Source: Candidatus Merdimorpha stercoravium
GTDB lineage: Bacteria > Bacteroidota > Bacteroidia > Flavobacteriales > UBA1820
DNA: 17,561 nucleotides
Reading direction: 5' to 3'
NCBI GenBank assembly: GCA_018715295.1
Contig: DVLY01000179.1
Location: 1-17,561 of the forward strand
Position 1 is the stretch's first letter; each line of letters starts with the position of its first letter. The translations under genes were made by a program, and so were the position numbers. Below are positions 1 through 7,150 of this stretch, piece by piece. The notes beneath the pieces were generated by a model. The model saw nothing but the letters and a program-made list of their open reading frames with translations. It had not been told where the DNA came from and did no database searches.

Positions 1-195
1 GGAGGAGGGAGAGGTCCCGGGCACAGTCTATTGGGTGATCCTGGCGTGTACCGGTATCCAAAAGATTCTACGGGCACCCTATGGACGTTCAAGTTTACCG
101 TAGAGGATTTTGTCCCGGAGCGAACATATTGCACCCGATACGGAATAAGCGGAGGATACAAATATACTCCAGGAGAATATAGGCGAGATGGTTAA
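1..195 (+). CDS. 3' end of an unrecognised gene (partial)
   Basis: Frame 1 is open from the left edge to a TAA at 193-195 and gives the last 64 residues of a protein whose start lies outside the window. The tail is aromatic- and glycine-rich, for example TLWTFKFTVEDF and YKYTPGEYRRDG, and looks like a beta-rich extracellular or virion-type domain. I do not recognise the family. Codon choice (AGA, CGA, CTA, AGG) and base composition are visibly more AT-rich than the downstream housekeeping genes. The first ~40 bases also read plausibly in frame 2 (EEGEVPGTVYWVILAC), so a frameshift near bases 40-60 cannot be excluded. The gene ends just before a strong terminator and converges on the phage-type genes to its right. 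Confidence 0.5.
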   Translation, partial: GGGRGPGHSLLGDPGVYRYPKDSTGTLWTFKFTVEDFVPERTYCTRYGISGGYKYTPGEYRRDG

Positions 196-209
196 TAGAT
201 ATCATGATA

Positions 210-239
210 AAAGCCCCGCAGGGATACCTGCGGGGCTTT
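210..239. terminator. Bidirectional intrinsic terminator
   Basis: A perfect 13-bp stem (AAAGCCCCGCAGG at 210-222 against CCTGCGGGGCTTT at 227-239) encloses a GATA loop. It is A-rich on one side and T-rich on the other. It sits between the plus-strand gene ending at 195 and the minus-strand gene ending at 254, so it can serve both. Confidence 0.9.
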
Positions 240-253
240 GTCGTGTGTAGGGC

Positions 254-739
254 TTACTTGCGGAGGGTAACCGTAGGGCTAAAGCACGGCCGGACGGGCT
301 GCGTTGGCGGCAGTTCGATGGTCTCCGTCCAGCTGGAGAGGTACTCGATGGCAAAGACCCGCAGGCCGGGCGATCCGCTGACGCGGCGGATGGAGCGACG
401 GGAGAGGGGGGAGAAGCCTGGGGTGTTGTACCCCTGGAGGGCTTGGTGCAGGGCGTCGATGGCGGAGTAGATGCGCATCTCGAGGGCGTAGTCCTCCGGT
501 GGGTCGAGGGCCTGTACCGGGGCGTCGATGTAGTCGGCCAGGGTTACGGTGATGATGCCCTCGGCACACTGTTGCTCCTGCAGGTGATCGTGCAGGGATA
601 CCTGCGAGATGTCTATCAGGGCGCAGGGCCATTCGACGGGCGGTACGTCGTAGGAGAGCTGCCCCCAGTCGGCGGAGGCGTAGGCGATCTCCGGTAGGCT
701 GGAGATGCGCTGAAGCAGGGATAGGATGATGTCTTGCAT
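254..739 (-). CDS. Phage tail-terminator/Gp37-like protein (probable)
   Basis: This encodes 161 residues and starts at ATG 739, only 4 bases after the stop of the upstream phage gene, so the two form one transcription unit. It opens with a short helix (MQDIILSLLQRIS), followed by beta-strand-rich stretches such as PCALIDISQVSL, EGIITVTLADYIDAP and AIEYLSSWTETIELP. That length and layout are typical of small tail-completion or tail-terminator proteins (Mu Gp37/DUF1834, HK97 gp10 and gpU-like groups), which often follow a gpG-type gene. The family call rests mainly on context and architecture and no diagnostic motif is visible. Transcription would stop at the hairpin at 210-239. It could instead be an unrelated phage structural protein. 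Confidence 0.6.
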   Translation of the reverse strand: MQDIILSLLQRISSLPEIAYASADWGQLSYDVPPVEWPCALIDISQVSLHDHLQEQQCAEGIITVTLADYIDAPVQALDPPEDYALEMRIYSAIDALHQALQGYNTPGFSPLSRRSIRRVSGSPGLRVFAIEYLSSWTETIELPPTQPVRPCFSPTVTLRK

Positions 740-743
740 GGGA

Positions 744-1301
744 TTAATGACTGTTTAATGCCCGACGGATGGCGTAGGCGATATCCTTGTGGGCGGAAAC
801 GAAGATGTCGGGCGAGATGCCCAGGTACTGACGGCGGGGATAGGTGGCGCGGCGGAAGAACCCGGCCACCGGGTGACCCCGGCGGGACGGTTTTCCCACG
901 CTGCCGGTATTTCTGTTCGGCGACACCAGTCGTCGGGAGAAAGGCCGCACGTACTGGGATACGCGGCCGCCCTCGTTGTGGATGCGTGCATAGGGGACCT
1001 TGCCCAGATCGACCCAGGCGCGCACCTGCCCCGCTCCGGGGGTAAAGTGTACGCTGGCCTGCAGGGTGCCGGTAGAATGCAGGATGCGCTTGCCGGAGGT
1101 GCGGGGAGTCTCTTTTTTGCGCTTGTCCCATCGGGGTGCGGCCGACCCGCCCCGGACAAAGCCCTGGGCGGAGAAGTTGGCATCCTTCATCCGCTCCCAG
1201 GCTACGGCGATGTAGGCCGGTACATCGCGCTGGATGACCCGTGCCATCTCGGCGGCGCGGCGCTGCATGTCGAGCGATAATTTTCGATAATCCTGTTGCA
1301 T
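744..1301 (-). CDS. Phage virion morphogenesis protein (Mu gpG / Phage_tail_S-like)
   Basis: This encodes 185 residues, close to the size of Mu gpG and P2 gpS relatives, which act in tail completion. Three family-like motifs are visible: an LHSTGTL segment (residues 74-80), YARIHNEGG (104-112, the usual YA-x-IH-x-GG pattern) and PRRQYLGIS (155-163, the usual R-x-(F/Y)LG-(I/L)S pattern near the C-terminus). Between them is a basic, Arg-rich insertion at about 113-155. The start at 1301 is the first ATG after an in-frame TAA, and no clear ribosome site precedes it. It is the first gene of a two-gene minus-strand unit. No capsid, portal, sheath or transposase gene is present nearby, so it is a remnant, an orphan pair, or part of a prophage that continues to the left. 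Confidence 0.75.
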   Translation of the reverse strand: MQQDYRKLSLDMQRRAAEMARVIQRDVPAYIAVAWERMKDANFSAQGFVRGGSAAPRWDKRKKETPRTSGKRILHSTGTLQASVHFTPGAGQVRAWVDLGKVPYARIHNEGGRVSQYVRPFSRRLVSPNRNTGSVGKPSRRGHPVAGFFRRATYPRRQYLGISPDIFVSAHKDIAYAIRRALNSH

Positions 1302-1326
1302 GTCTGTTTTTTATGCCTTATATTTG
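1295..1326 (+). promoter_or_regulatory. Possible Bacteroidetes promoter (TTG-N20-TATATTTG)
   Basis: A -7 box TATATTTG lies at 1319-1326 and matches TAnnTTTG. A GTTG at 1295-1298 sits exactly 20 bases upstream, in the 19-21 range expected for the -33 TTTG element. Transcription would begin near 1333, at the first arm of the inverted repeat described next. The promoter overlaps the start codon region of the minus-strand phage gene. Such short motifs also occur by chance in AT-rich gaps. Confidence 0.4.
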
Positions 1327-1332
1327 CTTCAA

Positions 1333-1405
1333 GCAAAGCGGTAAACCGGATACCTGCAAAGGACTGACCCTCCTTGACGGCGCGACAAAGGTTTACCGCT
1401 TTTTG
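1333..1405 (+). ncRNA. Candidate small RNA or structured leader
   Basis: A perfect 13-bp inverted repeat joins AAAGCGGTAAACC (1335-1347) to GGTTTACCGCTTT (1390-1402). The second arm runs straight into a T-run (1400-1404). The 42-base interior can form a small hairpin, AAGGA (1359-1363) with TCCTT (1371-1375). An RNA started by the promoter at 1295-1326 would have its 5' and 3' ends paired and finish in a U-tract, which is the form of a short terminated sRNA of about 70 nt. A separate 15-base palindrome (TTTGCTT-C-AAGCAAA, 1323-1337) overlaps the start site. I cannot match it to a known RNA family. It could instead be a tilS leader with an attenuator, or a plain terminator. Confidence 0.35.
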
Positions 1406-1459
1406 TATAGTAACACTCCTCTTTTTTCATAAGACATCCTTTCTCGGAAAAATATCCGC

Positions 1460-1467
1460 TACTTTTG
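1460..1467 (+). promoter_or_regulatory. Possible -7 box (TACTTTTG)
   Basis: TACTTTTG fits TAnnTTTG and lies 106 bases upstream of the tilS start. No convincing -33 element is found at the right distance, so this is a weak call. Confidence 0.25.
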
Positions 1468-1546
1468 CCCTGCATTTGGGCAGCCGAAACAAGGGCGGCT
1501 CGGTTATGATAAAACGCCCCCTCTTCCTGTTTCGCTCGCCTTTCAC

Positions 1547-1554
1547 TATCTTTG
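1547..1554 (+). promoter_or_regulatory. tilS -7 promoter box (TATCTTTG)
   Basis: TATCTTTG matches the Bacteroidetes TAnnTTTG element and ends 19 bases before the tilS ATG at 1574. That placement implies a very short leader of roughly 12 bases. The -33 region is not recognisable. This is the best placed of the three candidate boxes in the gap. Confidence 0.5.
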
Positions 1555-1573
1555 CATCCATAAAAGCGCGCGG

Positions 1574-2935
1574 ATGGAAAACAGCCTGGACAGACGGTTT
1601 TTGGAACACGTGAGGGAGCATTTCCCGGAGTTTTTCTCCAGGGGGCGTTTTCTTTTGGCTTTCAGCGGCGGGGTGGACTCGACCGTATTGGGATACTTGC
1701 TCAAAAAGACAAAAGTGCCTTTCGTGGCGGCGCATTGCAACTTTCACCTACGGGGGGAGGAATCCCTGCGGGATGAGCGCTTTGCGGTGCAGCAGGCCGA
1801 ACGGTGGGGGGTGGAACTGCTTCGGGAGTCCTTCGATACCCGGGAATACGCCCTGCGGGAAAAGTGCTCGGTCGAGATGGCGGCGCGGGATTTGCGTTAC
1901 GGGTGGTTTGCCCGCTTGGTGCGGGAATTCCGTCTGGCGGGAGTGATCACGGCCCATCATGGCGACGACCAGGTGGAGACGGTGCTGCTCAACTTCACAC
2001 GGGGTTCCTCGTGGGAGGGTCTGGCGGGGATGCGCCCCCGCAACGGGATGGTCCTGCGGCCGATGCTGCCTTTCTCGCGCGAGGAGATCGAGCGGTTTGC
2101 CCGGCAGAACGGCTGGGAATGGGTGGAGGATTCGACCAATGCTTCGACCGACTATGTGCGAAACCTGCTGCGGATCGAGGTGATCCCTCTCCTGAAGCGC
2201 ATCAACCCTTCCCTGGTGCATTCGGTGGGAGAGAACACGGCTTACCTGCAGGAGACGGCGGGGCTTTACGCGCATCTGGTGCAGGAAAAAACGGCCTGGA
2301 TGGTTTCCCGGCGCGGGTCGCGGGACCGGATAAGCATTCCGGCGCTGCGATCGCTGGGGCGCGAGGCGGGGGCGGCGCTTTACGAGATCCTCAAAGGCTA
2401 CGGGCTGGAGTCGCGTACGGGCGATGTGATGCGCAGCGTCGTACGGGGACACAGCGGGGCGGTATTCGCGGGGGAGGACTTCCGTTTGCTGCGCGATCGG
2501 GATTTCCTGCTCGTCGAAAGAACGGGTGCTTCCGAGCTGGGAGACGAGGTATTCGACATCGAGGCGGGGGTGCAACGGGTGGACTTCCCTTTGCGACTGC
2601 GCTTGGAGTGGTCGGAGCGGAGCGCGGGCGAGACGTTCGACCGGGGGGCTTCGACGGCGTGTTTCGATGCGGACCGCTTGGCGTTCCCTTTGCGGCTGCG
2701 GCGTCCCCGGCCGGGCGATACGATACTGCCTTTGGGAATGGGCGGGCGGAAGAAAAAGGTATCCAAGCTGTTCAAGGACTGCAAGCTGTCCTTGTTCGAC
2801 AAGCGGGATGCCTGGCTGCTGTGTTCGGCCGATGGGCAGGTGGCTTGGGCGGTGGGCTTGCGCTCCAGCGAGGCTTTCCGCGTGAACGACGATACCCGGC
2901 GGGTGCTGACAGTGCGCTGGGAGCCTTTGGGCTGA
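1574..2935 (+). CDS. tilS: tRNA(Ile)-lysidine synthetase TilS
   Basis: TilS uses ATP and lysine to convert cytidine-34 of the CAU-anticodon isoleucine tRNA to lysidine, changing its charging from Met to Ile and its decoding from AUG to AUA. It is normally essential and cytosolic. The 453-residue product shows the PP-loop SGGVDS at 31-36, NFHLRGEES at 56-64, AHHGDDQVET at 127-136, EDSTN at 185-189 and RNLLR at 196-200, all in family order. The C-terminal substrate-binding domain is at about 365-450 (RPGDTILPLG, KKKVSKLFKDCK). Length is normal for the two-domain form. The ATG at 1574 is supported by the -7 box just upstream and by the PP-loop position. It is followed after 134 bases by dsbD on the same strand. 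Confidence 0.95.
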   Translation: MENSLDRRFLEHVREHFPEFFSRGRFLLAFSGGVDSTVLGYLLKKTKVPFVAAHCNFHLRGEESLRDERFAVQQAERWGVELLRESFDTREYALREKCSVEMAARDLRYGWFARLVREFRLAGVITAHHGDDQVETVLLNFTRGSSWEGLAGMRPRNGMVLRPMLPFSREEIERFARQNGWEWVEDSTNASTDYVRNLLRIEVIPLLKRINPSLVHSVGENTAYLQETAGLYAHLVQEKTAWMVSRRGSRDRISIPALRSLGREAGAALYEILKGYGLESRTGDVMRSVVRGHSGAVFAGEDFRLLRDRDFLLVERTGASELGDEVFDIEAGVQRVDFPLRLRLEWSERSAGETFDRGASTACFDADRLAFPLRLRRPRPGDTILPLGMGGRKKKVSKLFKDCKLSLFDKRDAWLLCSADGQVAWAVGLRSSEAFRVNDDTRRVLTVRWEPLG

Positions 2936-2950
2936 CGGGGAGGGCGAGTG

Positions 2951-3000
2951 ATGCCCCCAGGCATGCGCCGCGCAAGCGGCGCTGCGGCCGCAAGGCCGCA
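2951..3000. repeat. Three abutting tetraloop hairpins between tilS and dsbD
   Basis: Three perfect hairpins follow one another with no base between them: ATGCC-CCCA-GGCAT (2951-2964), GCGCCGC-GCAA-GCGGCGC (2965-2982) and TGCGGCC-GCAA-GGCCGCA (2983-3000). The second and third have GNRA-type GCAA loops. A weaker fourth, CCC-GACA-GGG, lies at about 3023-3032. No T-run follows, so this is not a standard terminator. A REP-like dispersed repeat or an mRNA processing/stabilising element is more likely. It lies in the 134-base tilS-dsbD gap, where no promoter box for dsbD is seen. Confidence 0.7.
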
Positions 3001-3069
3001 AACGGAACGGCCCGACAGGGTGTAAACAAAAAAAGAAGGAAAAACATAAAACAGACTGACTGAACGAAG

Positions 3070-5277
3070 ATGAAAAAATGGTTCGTATTCCTCGCGCTGA
3101 CGCTATCGACCTTGGGCGTTCGGGCGCAAATACTGGATCCTGTTTCCTGGAACACTTCGGCCGAAAAGGTCTCGGACGGCGTCTATCGGCTCGATGCCCG
3201 GGCGGACATGCTGCCTTCGTGGCACATCTACGCCTTGACCCTGCCGGCGGACGGGCCCATCCCGACGGAATTCGTTTTCCCGCAACAGGGCTACTCCCTC
3301 CAAGGGAAAATGCAGGAACCAACGCCCCTGAAATCCTACGATGAAAATTTCCGCATGGACATCCTCTGGCACGACGGCCAGCCGGTTTTCTCGCAGCAGA
3401 TCGAGATCACGGGCGAGCCGTTGGCACAAATCCAGGCCGAAGTTACCTACATGGCTTGCAACGACCAGCAGTGCCTGCCGCCGGAGACCCGGACGCTGAC
3501 GTTCCGGCTGCCGGGCGGAGAGCAGTTCTCCCCCGCGCAAAAAACTCCTGCCGCCCGGCAGGTGCCCATGACTCCGCTCACCCCGGCCAAGAAGACCTCT
3601 GACGGCTCGCAAGTTGCCCCGGATAAAAATACAGCGGCCGATGCCAAAACCCCTGCCCGGACCTCTTCCGAGACAGCGGCGGCAGAGACGGTGATCGGCG
3701 GACAAGACGGCCCGACGGAGATCCGGGTGGCGGATTCGCTCGGGGAGGATTCAGGAACGCAGGTCGAGGAGGCCGAAGCGCTCAATACCACCCAAGAGGC
3801 AAACGGCCGGCCGGAAGGGACTTCCTCGGGACTGCTCGGGACGTTCCTCTTTGCCTTTGTCGCAGGGCTGCTGGCGCTGGCTACCCCTTGTGTCTTTCCG
3901 ATGATCCCGATGACGGTCAGTTTCTTCATGAAACGGTATTCCGACCGGAGAAAGGGCGTCCGCGATGCGATGCTTTACGGACTGTCCATCATCGCGATCT
4001 ACTTGATCCTGGGGGTAGGGGTATCGGCCATCTTCGGGGCGGCGGCGCTCAATGCGATGTCGACCGACCCGTGGTTCAACATTTTCTTCTTCGTGCTGTT
4101 GGTGGTCTTCGCGGCTTCGTTCTTCGGGGCGTTCGAACTGACCCTTCCTTCCTCGTGGGTGAACAAGATGGACCGCAAGTCCGACCGGGCCGGGCTGGTA
4201 GGGATCTTCTTCATGGCCTTTACCCTGGCTTTGGTGTCGTTTTCGTGCACAGGGCCCTTCGTAGGGACGATCCTGGTGGAGGCCGCCGCCAAAGGCAACT
4301 TCTGGGGCCCGGTGGTGGGCATGGCGGGGTTTGCCATTGCACTGGCCTTGCCGTTTACGCTCTTTGCCCTGTTCCCGGGTTGGCTTTCGGGGCTGCCCAA
4401 ATCCGGCGGTTGGCTCAACTCGGTCAAAGTGGTGCTGGGCTTTATCGAACTGGCCTTTGCGCTCAAATTCCTCTCCAATGCGGACATGGTGCTGGACTGG
4501 CACCTGCTGGAACGCGAGGTGTTCATCGCTCTCTGGGTGGTGATCTTTGCGATGATGGGCTTTTACCTGCTGGGGAAAATCCGCCTGCCGCACGACAGCC
4601 CGTTGGAAAGTATCTCGGTAACGCGCCTGTTCCTGGCGCTGATCACCCTGTCTTTCGCTCTGTACCTGGTGCCGGGCATCTGGGGCGCTCCGGTAAAGAT
4701 CATCTCGGCCTTTGCCCCTCCGACGACCTATTCCGAAGCGGCTTCGGCGGGCGGAAACAAGGAGACGCTCGAAATCCTCCAGATAGAGCCGATGTCCGTG
4801 CGGCGCGAACCGATAGGACTTCCCTACCGGGAAACGGGTCCGCAAGGCATTCCGGTGTTCACCGATCTGGAGCAGGCCACGACCTTCGCCAAGGCGATGA
4901 ACCGCCCGATCCTGCTGGATTTCACCGGGAAAGCGTGCGTGAACTGCCGCAAGATGGAAGCCGACGTCTGGTCCGATGCGCGCGTGAAGGAGCTGCTCTC
5001 CGATGAATTCGTCGTGGTGGAACTCTACGTCGATTTCCGGGAAAAACTCCCCGAGAGCCAGCAATACACCACCCCCGAAGGGAAAGCCATCCGGACCGTG
5101 GGGCAAAAATGGACGGACTACCAGATCCGCCGTTTCGGGAGCAATTCCCAGCCGTACTACGTGATCACCGACCCGGACGACCGGGTGATCGCGCCCACCC
5201 GGGCTTACGACACCGATGTGGAGGCCTACCTAACCTGGCTCAACGAGGCCCTCGAAACTTTCCGCGCACAGAAATAA
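3070..5277 (+). CDS. dsbD: Thiol:disulfide interchange protein DsbD
   Basis: DsbD carries electrons from cytosolic thioredoxin across the inner membrane to periplasmic disulfide-reducing partners. The 735-residue product has a signal peptide (1-20, ending VRAQ) and an N-terminal DsbD-alpha-like domain (about 21-148) with a C130/C135 pair in MACNDQQCLPP. A Pro/Thr/Ala-rich linker covers about 150-252. The multi-helix CcdA-like membrane domain (about 254-545) carries C274 in ATPCVFP and C393 in FSCTGP. The C-terminal thioredoxin-like domain has CVNC at 623-626. All expected redox cysteines are present. It is longer than E. coli DsbD (565 aa), partly because of the linker. ygiQ starts 7 bases after its stop, so the two are probably cotranscribed. 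Confidence 0.93.
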   Translation: MKKWFVFLALTLSTLGVRAQILDPVSWNTSAEKVSDGVYRLDARADMLPSWHIYALTLPADGPIPTEFVFPQQGYSLQGKMQEPTPLKSYDENFRMDILWHDGQPVFSQQIEITGEPLAQIQAEVTYMACNDQQCLPPETRTLTFRLPGGEQFSPAQKTPAARQVPMTPLTPAKKTSDGSQVAPDKNTAADAKTPARTSSETAAAETVIGGQDGPTEIRVADSLGEDSGTQVEEAEALNTTQEANGRPEGTSSGLLGTFLFAFVAGLLALATPCVFPMIPMTVSFFMKRYSDRRKGVRDAMLYGLSIIAIYLILGVGVSAIFGAAALNAMSTDPWFNIFFFVLLVVFAASFFGAFELTLPSSWVNKMDRKSDRAGLVGIFFMAFTLALVSFSCTGPFVGTILVEAAAKGNFWGPVVGMAGFAIALALPFTLFALFPGWLSGLPKSGGWLNSVKVVLGFIELAFALKFLSNADMVLDWHLLEREVFIALWVVIFAMMGFYLLGKIRLPHDSPLESISVTRLFLALITLSFALYLVPGIWGAPVKIISAFAPPTTYSEAASAGGNKETLEILQIEPMSVRREPIGLPYRETGPQGIPVFTDLEQATTFAKAMNRPILLDFTGKACVNCRKMEADVWSDARVKELLSDEFVVVELYVDFREKLPESQQYTTPEGKAIRTVGQKWTDYQIRRFGSNSQPYYVITDPDDRVIAPTRAYDTDVEAYLTWLNEALETFRAQK

Positions 5278-5284
5278 ACCCGAG

Positions 5285-7117
5285 ATGGACCCTCGCCCGC
5301 AACCCGATTCGCAACTTTTCCTGCCGACCTCCCGAAAGGAGATGGATCGGCTGGGCTGGGACTGCCTGGACGTGATCCTCGTCTCGGGCGATGCGTACGT
5401 GGACCATCCCTCGTTTGCCGCAGCCGTCATCGGAAGGGTGATCCAGGCGGAAGGTTTCCGCGTGGGCATCATCCCCCAGCCCGACTGGCGGGGCGATGCA
5501 CACGAGCTGTGCCGACTGGGGCGCCCCCGCTTATTTTTCGGGGTATCGGGTGGCAACATGGACCCGATGGTCAATCACTACACGGCGGCGCGCCGCCGCC
5601 GCTCGGACGATGCGTTCACCCCGGGGGGAAAATCCGGCGCCCGTCCCGACTATGCGACCTCGGTGTACACGCAAACCCTCAAGCGGCTGTATCCGGACGT
5701 CCCGGTGGTCATCGGAGGGATCGAGGCTTCGATGCGGCGGCTGGCACACTACGACTACTGGCAGGACAAGCTTCTGCCGAGCATCCTGACCCAAAGCGGT
5801 GCCGACCTGCTGGTGTACGGCATGGGCGAGAAGCCTTTCCGGGATATCCTGTCGCTGCTGGGGCGGGGGGTCCCCTTCGCCTCGCTCAAAACCATCCCCC
5901 AGACGGCCTTCCTGTGGCAAAGCGATGCTCCCCTGCCGAAAAACAAACACTGGGAAGACCTGGAACTGCCCAGCTACGAAACCTGCCGGGAGGACAAACA
6001 GGCCTTTGCCCAGGCTTCCCGAATCATCGAGGTACAGTCCAACCGCCTGCATGCCGCCCGGCTCGCCCAACGCACCGGGGAGCAGACCGTCGTGGTCAAT
6101 CCTCCCTACCCGCCCATGAGCACGGCGGAACTGGATGCCGTGTACGAGCTGCCCTTCACCCGCCTGCCCCACCCCCGGTATGCGGGGAAAGGGGAAATCC
6201 CGGCCTACCGGATGATCCGCCACTCGATCACGATACACCGGGGGTGTTTCGGAGGCTGTGCCTTCTGTACCATCTCGGCGCACCAGGGCAAGTTCGTTAC
6301 CCCCCGTTCGGAAGCTTCGGTGCTGCGCGAAGTGGAACGGGTAGCGGCCATGCCGGATTTTCGGGGCACGATCACGGACCTGGGCGGGCCCTCGGCCAAC
6401 ATGTACGGGATGGCGGGAAGAGACCGCTCCCTGTGCGAGAAATGCACCCGTCCCTCGTGCATCAGCCCGGCGGTGTGTGCCAATCTGGATACTTCGCATG
6501 CGCGGCTGCGCGAACTCTACCGGCGGGCGCGGGAGGTCAAGGGTGTCAAGCACCTCTTTATCGGGTCGGGCATCCGGTACGACCTGCTGGTCAAGGAGTT
6601 CAACACCCGGGGCGATGCCCGGGACATGGAGGAATACCTGGACCAGGTGGTGCGCTACCATGTCTCGGGACGGTTGAAGGTGGCGCCGGAGCATGTGAGC
6701 GACCGCGTGCTGGAGGTGATGCGCAAGCCTTCGTTCCGGTATTTCCACCTGTTCAAGCAGCTCTTCGACCGGCTGAACGCCCGGGCCGGGAAACAGCAGC
6801 AGATCGTCCCCTATTTCATTTCCTCCCATCCGGGCAGTTCGGTGGAGGACATGGCAGCCCTGGCCGTGGAGACGCGGGCGATGGACTTCCGCCTGGAACA
6901 GGTGCAGGACTTTACCCCCACCCCGATGACCGTCTCGACCGACATCTACTACTCCGGATACCATCCTTACACGCTCCGTCCGGTCTTCACGGCCAAAAAA
7001 CCGGAAGAGAAAAAGGACCAGAACGTGTTCTTCTTCTGGTACCGCCCGGAAAACCGGGCGCGCATTGCCCGGCTGTTGGCCCGGTTCCCTGCGCTGCGGA
7101 AAAAACTGTTGGGTTAG
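5285..7117 (+). CDS. ygiQ: YgiQ-family radical SAM protein
   Basis: The 610-residue product has the YgiQ/UPF0313 layout: an N-terminal domain (about 1-300), a radical SAM core with a CFGGCAFC cluster motif (C321, C325, C328; CX3CX2C) that would bind a [4Fe-4S] cluster and SAM, a downstream Cys-rich segment (CEKCTRPSC), and a C-terminal DUF3362-like region with the VQDFTPTPMT segment and a Lys-rich linker. The reaction catalysed by this family is not firmly known to me, so only a radical-SAM role is claimed. ATG 5285 is 7 bases after the dsbD stop and gives the standard family N-terminus (LPTSRKEMDRLGWDCLDV). A weak hairpin with a T-run follows the stop. Confidence 0.93.
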   Translation: MDPRPQPDSQLFLPTSRKEMDRLGWDCLDVILVSGDAYVDHPSFAAAVIGRVIQAEGFRVGIIPQPDWRGDAHELCRLGRPRLFFGVSGGNMDPMVNHYTAARRRRSDDAFTPGGKSGARPDYATSVYTQTLKRLYPDVPVVIGGIEASMRRLAHYDYWQDKLLPSILTQSGADLLVYGMGEKPFRDILSLLGRGVPFASLKTIPQTAFLWQSDAPLPKNKHWEDLELPSYETCREDKQAFAQASRIIEVQSNRLHAARLAQRTGEQTVVVNPPYPPMSTAELDAVYELPFTRLPHPRYAGKGEIPAYRMIRHSITIHRGCFGGCAFCTISAHQGKFVTPRSEASVLREVERVAAMPDFRGTITDLGGPSANMYGMAGRDRSLCEKCTRPSCISPAVCANLDTSHARLRELYRRAREVKGVKHLFIGSGIRYDLLVKEFNTRGDARDMEEYLDQVVRYHVSGRLKVAPEHVSDRVLEVMRKPSFRYFHLFKQLFDRLNARAGKQQQIVPYFISSHPGSSVEDMAALAVETRAMDFRLEQVQDFTPTPMTVSTDIYYSGYHPYTLRPVFTAKKPEEKKDQNVFFFWYRPENRARIARLLARFPALRKKLLG

Positions 7118-7121
7118 CTCC

Positions 7122-7150
7122 GGGGCGGCTTGCCCCCTCCCGCTTTTTTT
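7122..7150 (+). terminator. Possible weak terminator after ygiQ
   Basis: GGGGC (7122-7126) pairs with GCCCC (7132-7136) around a GGCTT loop, and a run of seven T begins at 7144. The stem is short and the T-run is separated from it by seven bases, so termination may be inefficient. Confidence 0.4.

Noticed and set aside
1335..1402. Invertible promoter (phase-variable switch) flanked by the 13-bp inverted repeats
   Set aside because: The 42-base interior holds no outward promoter box on either strand, it is shorter than known Bacteroides invertible promoters, and no recombinase gene is nearby.
2965..3000. GC hairpins as a tilS terminator
   Set aside because: No T-run follows either hairpin, and no promoter box for dsbD was seen, so read-through is more likely.
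1748..3322. 524-residue minus-strand open frame across tilS
   Set aside because: It is antisense to a gene with clear TilS motifs, is rich in Arg, Pro and His, and arises from GC-biased codon positions.
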